Under the pieces are notes generated by a model. The model saw only the letters and a program-made list of their open reading frames with translations, was not told where the DNA came from and searched no databases. The position numbers and the translations under genes were made by a program. A DNA stretch of 64,000 nucleotides from Salarchaeum japonicum_A. Lineage in GTDB: Archaea > Halobacteriota > Halobacteria > Halobacteriales > Halobacteriaceae. The stretch lies in assembly GCF_049705945.1 (NCBI RefSeq), contig NZ_JBNAMV010000004.1, positions 1,054,001-1,118,000 of the forward strand. Direction: 5' to 3'. Shown here piece by piece: positions 40,840 through 49,932 of the stretch; within the stretch, counting starts at the first letter, position 1, and each line of letters begins with the position of its first letter.

Positions 40840-41268
40840 TTATTCGAGGAGTTTGCTGAGGGGGTCGTCGGGGACGGTGTGGTGGGGGTCGCCGTAGAGG
40901 ACTTCGGAGCATTCGGCGACGAAGCCGATGAGTCGAGAGCCGGTCTCGTAGTCGAACGTGAACGCGACGCCGCCCTCGGGGTTTTGGGGGTCGCGGAGGT
41001 TGAGGATGAGTCCGATATCGAAGAGGTGGAGGGAGGCGGTGAGGGAGTTGAGTTCGACGTGGTCGTCGCCGCGTTCGACGAGTTCTCGGTACTCGTTCTG
41101 GTAGAGGTCGGCCATGAGTTCGCAGCGTTCGCGCACGAGGTCGCGGGGGAGGTCGTCGCGGATGTAGGAGAACGTCACGTCGGCGCCCTGATAGTCGAAG
41201 ACGAGGCGGAGGTTCGGGCCGAGGCGCTCCCGGAGGTGCGTCGTGAGGGCAGCGGTGTCTCGGGACAT
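40840..41268 (-). CDS. Haloarchaeal protein of unknown function, 142 aa
   Basis: Starts MSRDTAALTTHLRERLG and contains DYQGADVTFSYIRDDLPRDLV and a C-terminal beta region GGVAFTFDYETGSRLIGFVAECSEVLYG. Soluble alpha/beta protein without recognised catalytic motif. The segment R-x-DD-L after a Tyr resembles the gene at 62375-62758, pointing to a shared small haloarchaeal family (possibly DUF7522, from memory). It converges with rfcA, ten bases between stops. Confidence 0.75.
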   Translation of the reverse strand: MSRDTAALTTHLRERLGPNLRLVFDYQGADVTFSYIRDDLPRDLVRERCELMADLYQNEYRELVERGDDHVELNSLTASLHLFDIGLILNLRDPQNPEGGVAFTFDYETGSRLIGFVAECSEVLYGDPHHTVPDDPLSKLLE

Positions 41269-41354
41269 ACGGACGATAAGTGTCGCCACGACCAAAACAA
41301 TACGGCACCGTTCACGACTGTTCACGGGCGTTCGGAGTCGTGCGGGCTGACGGG

Positions 41355-41831
41355 TCAGTTCAGCCGGTAGAGTTCGTAGTTGAGGACGGCGGCGAAGGAC
41401 ACCCAGGCGAGGTAGGGAACGAGGAGGAGCGCGGCGGTGCGGCTGACGCGATAGAACGCGAGAATCGTGGCGGCGATGAGCGCCCAGAGCACGGTGATGA
41501 CGACGAGGCCGCCCGCGATGTTCTCGCCGCCGAAGAAGACCAGCGTCCACGCGACGTTGAGCACGTACTGCGCGACGAACAGCGCGAACGCGACCCGTCT
41601 CGGGTTCCCGCGGCCGTCTCGGAGCACGAGGTAGACGGCGACGCCGAGGAGGAAGAAGAGCGTCGTCCAGACGGGGCCGAACACCCAGTTCGGCGGGGCG
41701 AGCGCGGGCCTGAGGAGCGTCGCGTACCACGACCCGCTGCCGGTGGCGGTGACGAGTGCGGGCGCGGCGCCGACGGCTTCACAGATGACGATGGCGAGCG
41801 CGAGGCCGGGGATGTCGTCGCGAGAGAACAT
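41355..41831 (-). CDS. tspO: TspO/MBR family membrane protein
   Basis: 158 aa with five membrane helices, the TspO fold, which binds porphyrins and other tetrapyrroles. Hallmarks: GSGSWYATLLRPALAPPNWVFGPVWTTLF (residues about 31-59), QYVLNVAWTLVFFGG and YLAWVSFAAVLNYELYRLN at the C-terminus. In bacteria it is implicated in tetrapyrrole stress responses; the archaeal role is unknown. A second tetrapyrrole-type protein (SOUL) is in this window at 24245-24931. Confidence 0.94.
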   Translation of the reverse strand: MFSRDDIPGLALAIVICEAVGAAPALVTATGSGSWYATLLRPALAPPNWVFGPVWTTLFFLLGVAVYLVLRDGRGNPRRVAFALFVAQYVLNVAWTLVFFGGENIAGGLVVITVLWALIAATILAFYRVSRTAALLLVPYLAWVSFAAVLNYELYRLN

Positions 41832-41860
41832 ATCCCCTTGTTCGTGCGCGACGGCCTAAG

Positions 41861-42874
41861 TTACGGGGTGAGTACGGCCGGCAGGTCGCCGGGGAGGTCG
41901 TCACGAGTGTGGGGCGCAAAGAAGTCGGGGTCGGGGCCGATAGGGACGCGGCGCTTCGGGTTGATGTCGCCGTGACTCCGGTAGTAGTGCTGTTTCACGT
42001 GCCACATGTCGCAGGTCTCCTCGACGCCGGGGAGCTGGCAGAGTTCGCGGAGGTAGCCCCAGAGCGCGTCGTAGTCCACTATCTGGCGGTAGTTGCACTT
42101 GAAGTGGTTGTGGTAGACCTCGTCGAACCGGTAGAGGGTGGTGAACATGCAGACGTCCGCGAGCGTGAGCGAGTCCCCGACGAGGAAGCGCTGCGTGGCG
42201 AGACGGGCGTCGTACTCCTCCAGCGCGTCGAAGAGGTCGCGGACGGCGTCGTCGTACGCGTCCTGGCTGTCCGCGAACCCGGCGCGGTACACGCCGTTGT
42301 TGATGCGCGGATAGATGTCGTCGATGACCTCGTCAATCTCGGCGCGGTCGCCCTCCGGGTAGAGGTCGACGCCGTTGTCGTACTCTCCGAAGGCGGTGGC
42401 GAACATCCGAATTATCTCCTCGGATTCGTTGTTCACGATGGTGTCCTCCTCTTTGTCCCAGAGGACGGGGACGGTGACGCGTCCCGTGTAGTCGGCGTCG
42501 GCCTCCCGGTAGACCTCGCGGAGGTACTCCGACCCGAACAGGTGGTCCTCGGTGCTGCCGGGTTTCGAGGCGTCGAACTCCCAGCCCTGGTCGTACCGGA
42601 CGGGGTCGACGACGCTCACCGAGATGGCGTCTTCGAGGCCGAGGAGGGCGCGGACGGTGAGCGCGCGGTGCGCCCACGGGCACGCGTAGGAGACGTAGAG
42701 GTGGTAGCGCCCCGACGCGGGTTCCGGGCCCTCAGTGGCGACTTCGTCCGGACTCTTTCGCGACCCCCGAATCCAGTCCCGGAAGGAGGTCTCCGTGCGC
42801 TCGAACTCCCCGGATTCGTCGTGTTCTATCATCTCCTCGTCCGTGTGCCACTCGCCGTCGACCATTCGTCCCAT
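41861..42874 (-). CDS. Glutathionyl-hydroquinone reductase-like (Xi-class GST)
   Basis: 337 aa. The thioredoxin-fold half carries the Xi-class active site CPWA with Cys65 (SYACPWAHRAL), followed by the helical half with DIYPRINNGVYRAGFA, FLVGDSLTLADVCMF and the family ending DMWHVKQHYYRSHGDINPKRRVP. Relatives reduce glutathionyl-hydroquinones. Haloarchaea are known to use gamma-glutamylcysteine in place of glutathione, so the thiol partner here is probably different. ATG at 42874 chosen for MGRMVDGEWH. Confidence 0.9.
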   Translation of the reverse strand: MGRMVDGEWHTDEEMIEHDESGEFERTETSFRDWIRGSRKSPDEVATEGPEPASGRYHLYVSYACPWAHRALTVRALLGLEDAISVSVVDPVRYDQGWEFDASKPGSTEDHLFGSEYLREVYREADADYTGRVTVPVLWDKEEDTIVNNESEEIIRMFATAFGEYDNGVDLYPEGDRAEIDEVIDDIYPRINNGVYRAGFADSQDAYDDAVRDLFDALEEYDARLATQRFLVGDSLTLADVCMFTTLYRFDEVYHNHFKCNYRQIVDYDALWGYLRELCQLPGVEETCDMWHVKQHYYRSHGDINPKRRVPIGPDPDFFAPHTRDDLPGDLPAVLTP

Positions 42875-42951
42875 ACCCAAACGATGCGTCGGACGCCGCA
42901 AAAACCCGGGGGCCACGGCGACCGCTGCGGGTGTCGCGCGGAAGTACAAGG

Positions 42952-42959
42952 GTTTTACC
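42952..42959 (+). promoter_or_regulatory. TATA-like box of alaS
   Basis: GTTTTACC, centred about 28 bases upstream of the alaS ATG at 42984. Confidence 0.55.
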
Positions 42960-42983
42960 GGCAGGACGGACTACCTGTGTGCA

Positions 42984-45764
42984 ATGAGCGACCTCACCGA
43001 GGAGTACCGTCTCGAGTACTTCGAAGAGGAGGGCTTCACGCGGAAATCCTGTACGGAGTGTGGAGCGAACTTCTGGACGCGGGACGGCGAGCGGGAGACG
43101 TGCGGCGAACCCCCCTGTGAGGACTACGGGTTCATCGACGACCCCGGGTTCGACGACGAGTACACGCTGGAGGAGATGCGGGAGGCCTTCCTCTCGTTCT
43201 TCGAGGAGCACGACCACGAACGCATCAGTCCCTATCCGGTGGCGGCGAACCGCTGGCGGGACGACGTGCTCCTGACGCAGGCGTCCATCTACGACTTCCA
43301 GCCGCACGTCACGAGCGGGCAGTCCCCGCCGCCCGCGAATCCGCTCGCGGTGAGTCAGCCCTGCATCCGCATGCAGGACATCGACAACGTCGGGAAGACG
43401 GGGCGGCACACGATGGCGTTCGAGATGATGGGCCATCACGCGTTCAACGCGGACGAGGGCACGGACTACGCGTACGAGGGCGAGGTCTACTGGAAGGACC
43501 AGTGCGTGGAGTACTGCGAGGAGTTCTTCGCGTCGTTCGGCGTTCCGCGTGAAGACGTGACGTTCATCGAAGACCCCTGGGTGGGCGGCGGGAACGCCGG
43601 CCCCGCGTTCGAAGTTATCTACAAGGGCCTCGAACTCGCCACGCTGGTCTTCATGTCGATGGAGCAGGACCCGGACGGCGAGTACGAGATGAAGGACGGG
43701 AACACGTACGCGCGGATGGACCGCCGCGTCGTGGACACCGGGTACGGCCTCGAACGCTGGACGTGGATGAGTCAGGGGACGCCCACGGTGTACGAGGCTA
43801 TCTATCCCGAGATGATTGCGACGCTGAAGGAGAGTGCGGGCATCGAACTGGACGACGAGGAGGAAGAACTCGTCCACCGCGCCTCGAAGCTCGCCGGCCA
43901 CCTCGACATCGACGAGGTGGAGGACATGGACGCCGCCCGCGACAACCTCGCGGACAAACTCGACGTGTCCACGGAGCGCCTGCACGACCTGATGCGGCCG
44001 CTCGAAGACCTCTACGCCATCGCCGACCACTGTCGGACGCTCGCGTACATGTTCGGTGACGGTATCGTGCCGTCGAACGTCGGCACGGGCTACCTCGCGC
44101 GGATGGTGCTGCGGCGGACGGTCCGCCTCATGGACACCGTCGGCGTGACGGACGACCTCGCGGACCTCGTGGACGTACAAGCGGACCGACTGGGGTACGA
44201 GAACCGCTCGACAATTCGAGACATCGTGCGGAAGGAGGTCGCGAAGTACGAGGAGACACTGGAGCGCGGGAGTCGGAAGGTCGAGCAGTTGGCGCGCGAC
44301 CACGCCGAGCGCGGCGAGCCGATTCCGGCGTCGACGCTGGTGGACCTCTACGACAGCCACGGCCTCCAGCCGGACATGGTGGAAGAGATCGCGGCCGAGG
44401 AAGGCGCTGAGGTGGACGCGCCGGACGACTTCTACTCGCTCGTCGCGGAGCGCCACGACTCCGCGGAGGCGTTCGAGGACGAGGAAGCCCAAGACGACCG
44501 TCTCGGCGACCTCCCGGAGACGGAGTCGCTCTACTACGAGGACCAGGAGCGCACGGAGTTCGAGGCGGTCGTGCTCGACGTGTTCGAGCGCGAGACCGAC
44601 GGCGACACCGCGTACGACGTAGTGCTCGACCAGACGCGGTTCTATCCCGAGGGCGGTGGACAGCCCGCCGACCGCGGGACGCTGTCGACGGACGACGCCA
44701 CCATTCAGGTGGAAGACGTACAGAAGCGTGACGGCGTCGTCCTCCACCGGACGAACGAGAACCCGGGGAAGGGCGAGTTCGTGCGCGGACAGGTGGACTG
44801 GGACCGCCGCGAGCGCCTGATGGCGCACCACACCGCTACCCACATCGTCGTGCACGCCGCCCGACAGGTGTTGGGCGAGCACGTCCGGCAGGCGGGCGCG
44901 CAGAAGGGCGTGGAGAGCTCGCGAATCGACATCCGGCACTACGAGCGACTCGACCGGGAGACGGTGAAGGAGATCGAGCACCGCGCGAACGAAGTCGTGC
45001 GGGAGAACACGACCGTCCACCAGGAGTGGCCGGACCGGAACGAGGCGGAAGCCCAGCACGGTTTCGACCTCTACCAGGGCGGCATTCCGGCGGGCGAGAA
45101 CATCCGCCTCATCCACGTCGGCGACGACGTCCAGGCCTGCGGCGGAACGCACGTCTCCCGCACGGGTGACATCGGCGCCATCAAGATTCTGAACACGGAG
45201 CGCGTGCAGGACGGCGTGGAGCGGTTCACGTTCGCCGCCGGGCGCGCCGCCATCGAGCACGTGCAGGAACAGGAGGACTACCTGCTCGACGCCGCGGACA
45301 CGCTCGACGTGACACCGGACGAACTCCCGGAGACCGCCGAGCGGTTCTTCACGGAGTGGAAGGAGCGCGGAAAGCAAGTAGAGGACCTCAAGGAACAGCT
45401 CGCGGAAGCCCGCGCGGGCGGCGGCGCGGACGCCGAAGAGGTCGAGGTCGCCGGCACGACGGCCGTGATTCAGCGCGTGGACGGCGACATGGACGAACTC
45501 CGCGCGACCGCGAACGCGCTCGTCGACGACGGCAACATCGCCGTCGTTGGCTCCGGGAAATCGGGCGCGCAGTTCGTCGTCGGCGTCCCCGACGGCGTCC
45601 CCGTGAACGCGGGACAGGTCGTCAGCGAACTCGCGAGCATGGTCGGCGGCGGCGGCGGCGGCCCGCCGGACTTCGCGCAGGGCGGCGGCCCCGACAGCGA
45701 CAAACTCGACGACGCACTCGCGGAAGCGCCCGAGATACTGCGGACTGTCGTCGCGGAGAGCTAA
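42984..45764 (+). CDS. alaS: Alanyl-tRNA synthetase
   Basis: 926 aa, archaeal AlaRS. The N-terminus has a zinc-ribbon-like insertion typical of archaea (SCTECGANFW and CGEPPCEDYG), then the class II catalytic core. The editing domain has HHTATH at 615-620 and CGGTH at 719-723, which hydrolyse mischarged Ser/Gly-tRNA-Ala. The C-terminal C-Ala oligomerisation part contains the Gly-rich GGGGGGPPDFAQGGG. The antisense strand has a long open frame due to base composition, not a gene. Confidence 0.97.
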   Translation: MSDLTEEYRLEYFEEEGFTRKSCTECGANFWTRDGERETCGEPPCEDYGFIDDPGFDDEYTLEEMREAFLSFFEEHDHERISPYPVAANRWRDDVLLTQASIYDFQPHVTSGQSPPPANPLAVSQPCIRMQDIDNVGKTGRHTMAFEMMGHHAFNADEGTDYAYEGEVYWKDQCVEYCEEFFASFGVPREDVTFIEDPWVGGGNAGPAFEVIYKGLELATLVFMSMEQDPDGEYEMKDGNTYARMDRRVVDTGYGLERWTWMSQGTPTVYEAIYPEMIATLKESAGIELDDEEEELVHRASKLAGHLDIDEVEDMDAARDNLADKLDVSTERLHDLMRPLEDLYAIADHCRTLAYMFGDGIVPSNVGTGYLARMVLRRTVRLMDTVGVTDDLADLVDVQADRLGYENRSTIRDIVRKEVAKYEETLERGSRKVEQLARDHAERGEPIPASTLVDLYDSHGLQPDMVEEIAAEEGAEVDAPDDFYSLVAERHDSAEAFEDEEAQDDRLGDLPETESLYYEDQERTEFEAVVLDVFERETDGDTAYDVVLDQTRFYPEGGGQPADRGTLSTDDATIQVEDVQKRDGVVLHRTNENPGKGEFVRGQVDWDRRERLMAHHTATHIVVHAARQVLGEHVRQAGAQKGVESSRIDIRHYERLDRETVKEIEHRANEVVRENTTVHQEWPDRNEAEAQHGFDLYQGGIPAGENIRLIHVGDDVQACGGTHVSRTGDIGAIKILNTERVQDGVERFTFAAGRAAIEHVQEQEDYLLDAADTLDVTPDELPETAERFFTEWKERGKQVEDLKEQLAEARAGGGADAEEVEVAGTTAVIQRVDGDMDELRATANALVDDGNIAVVGSGKSGAQFVVGVPDGVPVNAGQVVSELASMVGGGGGGPPDFAQGGGPDSDKLDDALAEAPEILRTVVAES

Positions 45765-45861
45765 GTTCGCTCCACACGCCTGCCGTGACGGGCCGCGACG
45801 GACCGGGCCGCGTGGCGGTCGAGGAGTACAATCAAGTTCGGGGGTGTAGAATTTTCCAGGT

Positions 45862-46590
45862 ATGGCATCCTCCACCACCGGGTCCGACGACGCCGACTCG
45901 ACCCCGTTCGGCTACCATCTCCCCGAATTCGTCGACTGGATCGCAGGCGCTGTCATCGCACTCGTCGGCCTCGTGTTGACGGTCGGCGGAACGGTGCTCG
46001 CGTTCGCGGTCGACCAAGACACCCTCCGCGAGAGCGTTCAGTCGGGCGAACTAACGGTCGTGATATTCGAGCGCGAACTCACGGAGGCGGAGACGCTCGA
46101 AGTCGCCCAAGCGGTCGCGAACTGGACTGGCTGGGGCCTCCTCGTGACCGGCGTTCTGCTGGTACTGTTCGCGGTCGGCTACGTCGTCGTTCGCCACCGA
46201 GCGCACACCGCGGCCGGCCCCGACGAGTCCGCCGGGTCCTACCTGTCGGCCGCCGTCGTCGGCGCCGTCGTCACCGCGTTCGTCTCGTTCATTCCGTTCT
46301 CGCCCGCCATCGGCGGCGGCGTCGCCGGCTACCTCGAAAGCCTGCGGAGCGAGCGAGGAATCGGACCCGGCGCGCTCTCCGGCCTCCTCGGTGCCGCACC
46401 GCTCCTCGTCATCCTCCTCTTCGTCACGGCCGGCCTCTACGTCGGGCTCGCCAGCGTTTCCGCGGCCGGTCTGGAGGTCGTGACCGTCGCCGTCATGCTC
46501 GTCGCCGGCCTGTTCGCCACCGTGTTCGCCGTCGGTCTCGGCGCGGTCGGCGGGTACATCGGCGGCCGCATCGCGGACAGCTGGACGTAA
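45862..46590 (+). CDS. Membrane protein of DUF5518-like type
   Basis: 242 aa: a soluble N-terminus (1-25), two helices around a 45-residue loop (about 27-50 and 90-115), then two to three Gly-rich helices. FIPFSPAIGGGVAGYLES and GALSGLLGAAPLLVI resemble the small-residue helices of DUF5518 proteins common in haloarchaea. Function unknown. Converges with the HD gene; 26 bases between stops. Confidence 0.75.
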   Translation: MASSTTGSDDADSTPFGYHLPEFVDWIAGAVIALVGLVLTVGGTVLAFAVDQDTLRESVQSGELTVVIFERELTEAETLEVAQAVANWTGWGLLVTGVLLVLFAVGYVVVRHRAHTAAGPDESAGSYLSAAVVGAVVTAFVSFIPFSPAIGGGVAGYLESLRSERGIGPGALSGLLGAAPLLVILLFVTAGLYVGLASVSAAGLEVVTVAVMLVAGLFATVFAVGLGAVGGYIGGRIADSWT

Positions 46591-46616
46591 AACGGACGAC
46601 CGGAGGGAGAGAGTTC

Positions 46617-47801
46617 TCAGTAGTCGACGGCGTCGCCGACGCCCGAGAGGCCGAGGACGCGTTGGGCGGCGCGGCCGACGGCCTCCGTGTCGTCTTCGGG
46701 CGCGTAGACGCCGAATCGCCACTGGACTTCCTGTGAGTGCTGCATGCCCTCGACGAGCGCGCTGTGGTCGGCGAGGCGTTTCGTGTCGCCGTTGACGACG
46801 ACGCGCGCACTTGATTCGGGCATCGACGGCCGGCCGGGGGTGTCGACGACGACGTGTTTCTCGGGGACGCCGGCCGCGTCCGCTATCTCGCGCTCGAACT
46901 CCCGGACCTGGTCGTGGTCGGCGACGACCACGTCCTCGGGGACGGCGGAGCGTTCGCACCAGGCGGCGCGCTTGTAGAGGTCGCGCTCGGCGAGTCGGCG
47001 AACGAACTCCTCGGTCTCGTCGTGCTCGCGGAGCGCGGCGAGGAGTTCGTCGTCGGTCATGCGCGCGAACTCGCTGACGGAGAGGCTGCTGGTGTCGAGG
47101 AGGCGTTCGCTCGCGCGTTCGAGCATCCCGCCGGCGATGCGGGAGACATGGTGGCGGTAGACGGTCGCGTTCATCAGCGCGCGGGCGACGAGGAGGGATT
47201 CGGCGGTGGCGACGTTCCCCTCCGCGAGGACGAGGTCGTCGTCGCGGAAGGCGAGCGCGCGCACGAGCCGGCCGTGGTCGACCGTGCCGTAGGGGACGCC
47301 GGTGTGGTGGGCGTCCCGGACGAGGTAGTCCATGCGGTCGACGTCGAGTTCGCCGGCGACGAGCTGGCCGAGCTGGCCGTCGCCCGCGATGAGGTCGGCG
47401 ACGCCATCAGGGTCGAGGCCGTAGTCCGCGAGCACGTCCGCGACCGGACCGTCGCCGAGGAGGTCGCTGACGTCGTCGTGGTGGCGGCCGAGGCGGCGTT
47501 CGATGATGCCCTCGGTCTGGTGGCCGTACGGGCCGTGGCCGATGTCGTGGAGGAGCGCGGCGGCGCGGGCTTTGTCGGCGCGCGCGCCGGACACGCCGAG
47601 GTGGTCGAGTGCGCGGTCGGCGAGGTGGTAGACGCCGAGGCTGTGCTCGAAGCGCGTGTGGTTCGCGGACGGGTAGACGAGGCGGACGGTGGAGAGCTGC
47701 TTGATGTGGCGGAGCCGCTGCACCTGCGGGGTGTCGAGGAGGGCGGACGCGACGCCGTCCACCTCGATGTAGTCGTGGACGCTGTCCTTGATGGCGCGCA
47801 T
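46617..47801 (-). CDS. HD-domain phosphohydrolase (SAMHD1/dGTPase-like)
   Basis: 394 aa. Metal-binding HD-superfamily residues: His53 in RFEHSLGVYHLA, His85/Asp86 in LLHDIGHGPYGH, and the later VDRMDYLVRDAHHTG with Asp. The N-terminal IKDSVHDYIEVDG start is typical of the YdhJ/SAMHD1-like subgroup, whose members hydrolyse deoxynucleoside triphosphates or related phosphoesters. The substrate is not resolvable here. Divergent from the glutamine amidotransferase gene. Confidence 0.92.
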   Translation of the reverse strand: MRAIKDSVHDYIEVDGVASALLDTPQVQRLRHIKQLSTVRLVYPSANHTRFEHSLGVYHLADRALDHLGVSGARADKARAAALLHDIGHGPYGHQTEGIIERRLGRHHDDVSDLLGDGPVADVLADYGLDPDGVADLIAGDGQLGQLVAGELDVDRMDYLVRDAHHTGVPYGTVDHGRLVRALAFRDDDLVLAEGNVATAESLLVARALMNATVYRHHVSRIAGGMLERASERLLDTSSLSVSEFARMTDDELLAALREHDETEEFVRRLAERDLYKRAAWCERSAVPEDVVVADHDQVREFEREIADAAGVPEKHVVVDTPGRPSMPESSARVVVNGDTKRLADHSALVEGMQHSQEVQWRFGVYAPEDDTEAVGRAAQRVLGLSGVGDAVDY

Positions 47802-47893
47802 GGTGCAGAGCGCGGCGGGCAGCCCGTTATCTCTCCCGGTTCAGATTTTTCCGCGACCCCACTCGATTTATACCGGCCACCCCACCAGTAGCG

Positions 47894-47915
47894 TGTGGTG
47901 TGATAGTTCACCACA
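47894..47915. promoter_or_regulatory. Inverted repeat between divergent HD and amidotransferase genes
   Basis: TGTGGTG at 47894-47900 and CACCACA at 47909-47915 are perfect inverted repeats with an eight-base spacer, inside the 194-base divergent region. An operator for a dimeric regulator or a hairpin are both possible; no direct evidence for either. Confidence 0.4.
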
Positions 47916-47995
47916 ACCACTTCCATCCCCGCTCGGATACCGTCGGAGAGTGACACTGGCGAAACGCATTTTCACGCGGACGCGGTATCGGTGCT

Positions 47996-48682
47996 ATGAG
48001 CAAACCACGTATCGCGTTCGTCAACGCCGCGCACGACGGCGCTGACACCCTGAAGAACTTCCGCCGTGAATTGGACGCGGACCTGGTGGAGTTCCACGTC
48101 ACGGACGGAACCATCCCGCGGGAATTTGACTTCGACGGCGCGGTCGTCTCCGGCAGTCGCGCGTCCGTCTACTGGGACGAGGAGTGGATTCAGCCCACGC
48201 GCGAGTGGGTGGGGGAGGCCGCCGAGCGGATGCCCGTGCTCGGCGTCTGTTTCGGCCATCAACTCCTCGCGGACGCGCTCGGCGGCACCGTCGAAGGCAT
48301 GAACGAGTACGAAATCGGCTACCGAACCGTCTCGAAGACCCGAGACGACCCGCTCCTCGACGGGCTGGGCGAGGAGTTCGTGGTGTTCACCACGCACTCG
48401 GATGCGGTGACGGAACTCCCGCCGGGCGCGGAGCTGTTGGCGGAGAACGACTACGGCATCCACGGGTTCCGGAAGGGCGACGCGGTCGGCGTCCAGTTCC
48501 ACCCCGAGTACGACATGGAAACCGCCGAGAGCGTCACCCGGCGGAAAGACGACCTCGCCGAGGAGCGAAAACAGGCCGTCACGGACGACATCACGCCGGA
48601 GAACTTCGAGAAGGCGTGCGAGGCGAAGCGGCTGTTCGAGAACTTCACCGAGCACGCGCGCTCGGCGAGCGCGTCCGATTAG
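47996..48682 (+). CDS. Class I glutamine amidotransferase (GMP synthase GATase-like)
   Basis: 228 aa, one GATase domain. Nucleophile Cys85 in VLGVCFGHQLLADALGG, and the His169/Glu171 pair in VQFHPEYD complete the triad. Resembles stand-alone type 1 GATase proteins annotated as GMP synthase-related; whether it works with a synthetase partner is not known. The C-terminal helices after about 180 are charged. Its stop shares TTAG with the stop of the DCC gene. Confidence 0.9.
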   Translation: MSKPRIAFVNAAHDGADTLKNFRRELDADLVEFHVTDGTIPREFDFDGAVVSGSRASVYWDEEWIQPTREWVGEAAERMPVLGVCFGHQLLADALGGTVEGMNEYEIGYRTVSKTRDDPLLDGLGEEFVVFTTHSDAVTELPPGAELLAENDYGIHGFRKGDAVGVQFHPEYDMETAESVTRRKDDLAEERKQAVTDDITPENFEKACEAKRLFENFTEHARSASASD

Positions 48683-49050
48683 TTCTTCGCGGGCGGGTCG
48701 CAGCGCACGATTTTCCCCCACCAGTCGCGGCGGTCCGCACCCCATCGGTAGAGTTTCTCGCGGAGCGACGGGTAGCCGGGAACGGCCCGGAGAACCTCGA
48801 AGGCGGCGTCGAAGACAGGGTGGATTCGAGCGAGCGCCTGCTCCATCGCTTCGCCGCAGTCGTAGACGGCGTCGTCGGTGAGGAGGTGCGCGCAGGTCTC
48901 GTAGTCGTCGGGCAGGCGCGCGCGCTGGTCGGGCGTGAGTTCGTGGAACCCCACGAGTTCGAAGTCCCCGAGGTCGTCGGCGAGGCGCGCACACCACGTG
49001 CAGAACCCGCACTCGTCGTCGTAGACGAGGCGCGGCGGGTGTTCACTCAT
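48679..49050 (-). CDS. DCC-family thiol-disulfide oxidoreductase-like protein (DUF393)
   Basis: 123 aa. The family motif D-x-x-C-x-x-C is present as YDDECGFCTWC (Cys14/Cys17), followed by VGFHELTPDQRARLP and WWGKIVRC at the end. Thioredoxin-like fold; substrates unknown. The ATG lies eight bases inside the end of the upstream cupin gene, so they are coupled. Convergent with the amidotransferase gene. Confidence 0.88.
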   Translation of the reverse strand: MSEHPPRLVYDDECGFCTWCARLADDLGDFELVGFHELTPDQRARLPDDYETCAHLLTDDAVYDCGEAMEQALARIHPVFDAAFEVLRAVPGYPSLREKLYRWGADRRDWWGKIVRCDPPAKN

Positions 49051-49516
49051 CGGTGAATCGCCCCGTCTCGCTCCCGCAGTTCTCGCAGCGCGCGACGATG
49101 GAGTCGCGGTCGTCCGCGAGTTCGATGGTCTGCGTCGTCTCCGCCTCGCAGTCGTCGCAGTACCGGAGAATCGTAGTTTCACCGGCCTCGCGGGGTGCGC
49201 CGACCGCGAGCACGATGGCGCGGTCCGCGTGCTCGTTCACCGCGCGCTGGTACTCACCGGGCGCGAAGCGCACGAGTTCGCCCGACCGCACCGGCACGCT
49301 CTCCTCTTCGGTGCGGAACGTCACCGTCCCGGCCTGCACGTAGAACACTTCCTCCTGTTCCTCGTGGGCGTGATAGCCGAACGACGTGCTGTCGCCCTCG
49401 TCCAGTTCGTAGTAGTTCAGGGAGACGTTCGTCGTCCCCAGCGCGTCCGCGAGCGGATAGCTCACGTCCGCCGGACTCATTCGGGAGGAGAACTCGGAGA
49501 GTCGAACCTTGCGCAT
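49043..49516 (-). CDS. Cupin with C-terminal zinc ribbon
   Basis: 157 aa. The cupin barrel has HAHEEQEEVFYV with metal-binding His49/His51 and Glu, and the second motif near PGEYQRAVN. After about residue 112 there is an added zinc ribbon with Cys120, Cys123, Cys144 and Cys147 (RYCDDCEAE; RCENCGSETG). The combination suggests a metal-binding barrel coupled to a binding module. Function unknown. It precedes and overlaps the DCC gene by eight bases. Confidence 0.85.
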   Translation of the reverse strand: MRKVRLSEFSSRMSPADVSYPLADALGTTNVSLNYYELDEGDSTSFGYHAHEEQEEVFYVQAGTVTFRTEEESVPVRSGELVRFAPGEYQRAVNEHADRAIVLAVGAPREAGETTILRYCDDCEAETTQTIELADDRDSIVARCENCGSETGRFTDE

Positions 49517-49614
49517 ACCCAGTGTTGGGGTGCGCGACGTTTCAATGGTGGTGGCCGGCCTCCAGCACGAGAGCGCTGCGCGCCAATTAAGTAGCGCGAC
49601 ACGAACGAATCAGT

Positions 49615-49932
49615 ATGGCTATCGACCCGAGTTTCGACGAGAACAGGGAGGTCGTGGATTCGCACAAGGGCCACGACGTCTGGGGGCCCGTGGACGAACC
49701 GGAGAAACTGGGGATTCACGGCACGCACGTCGCGGTGGACTTCGACGTGTGCATCGAGGACAGCGCGTGCGTGGAGGACTGTCCCGTGGACGTGTTCGAG
49801 TGGGTGGACACGCCGGGGCATCCGGAGTCGGAGCGGAAGGCCGACCCGGCGAACGAGATTCAGTGCATCGACTGCATGCTCTGTGTCGACGTGTGTCCGG
49901 TGGACGCTATCGACGTGGATTCGAGCCGTTAG
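49615..49932 (+). CDS. Zinc-type seven-iron ferredoxin
   Basis: 105 aa low-potential electron carrier. The first cluster motif is Cys46-x5-Cys52-x3-Cys56-Pro, suitable for 3Fe-4S; the second is Cys84-x2-Cys87-x2-Cys90-x3-Cys94-Pro, for 4Fe-4S. The N-terminal extension (1-40) has His17, His20, His35 and His38, like the zinc-binding extension of Sulfolobus-type ferredoxins. This is different from the plant-type 2Fe-2S ferredoxins of haloarchaea. Ends in TTAG shared with the next gene. Confidence 0.92.
   Translation: MAIDPSFDENREVVDSHKGHDVWGPVDEPEKLGIHGTHVAVDFDVCIEDSACVEDCPVDVFEWVDTPGHPESERKADPANEIQCIDCMLCVDVCPVDAIDVDSSR

Noticed and set aside
42732..45878. Open frame of 1048 codons on the minus strand opposite alaS
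   Set aside because: It mirrors the alaS frame; GC-rich third positions remove stop codons from the antisense frame. The product is rich in Arg, Val and His with no acidic bias or family motif, while alaS is unambiguous.
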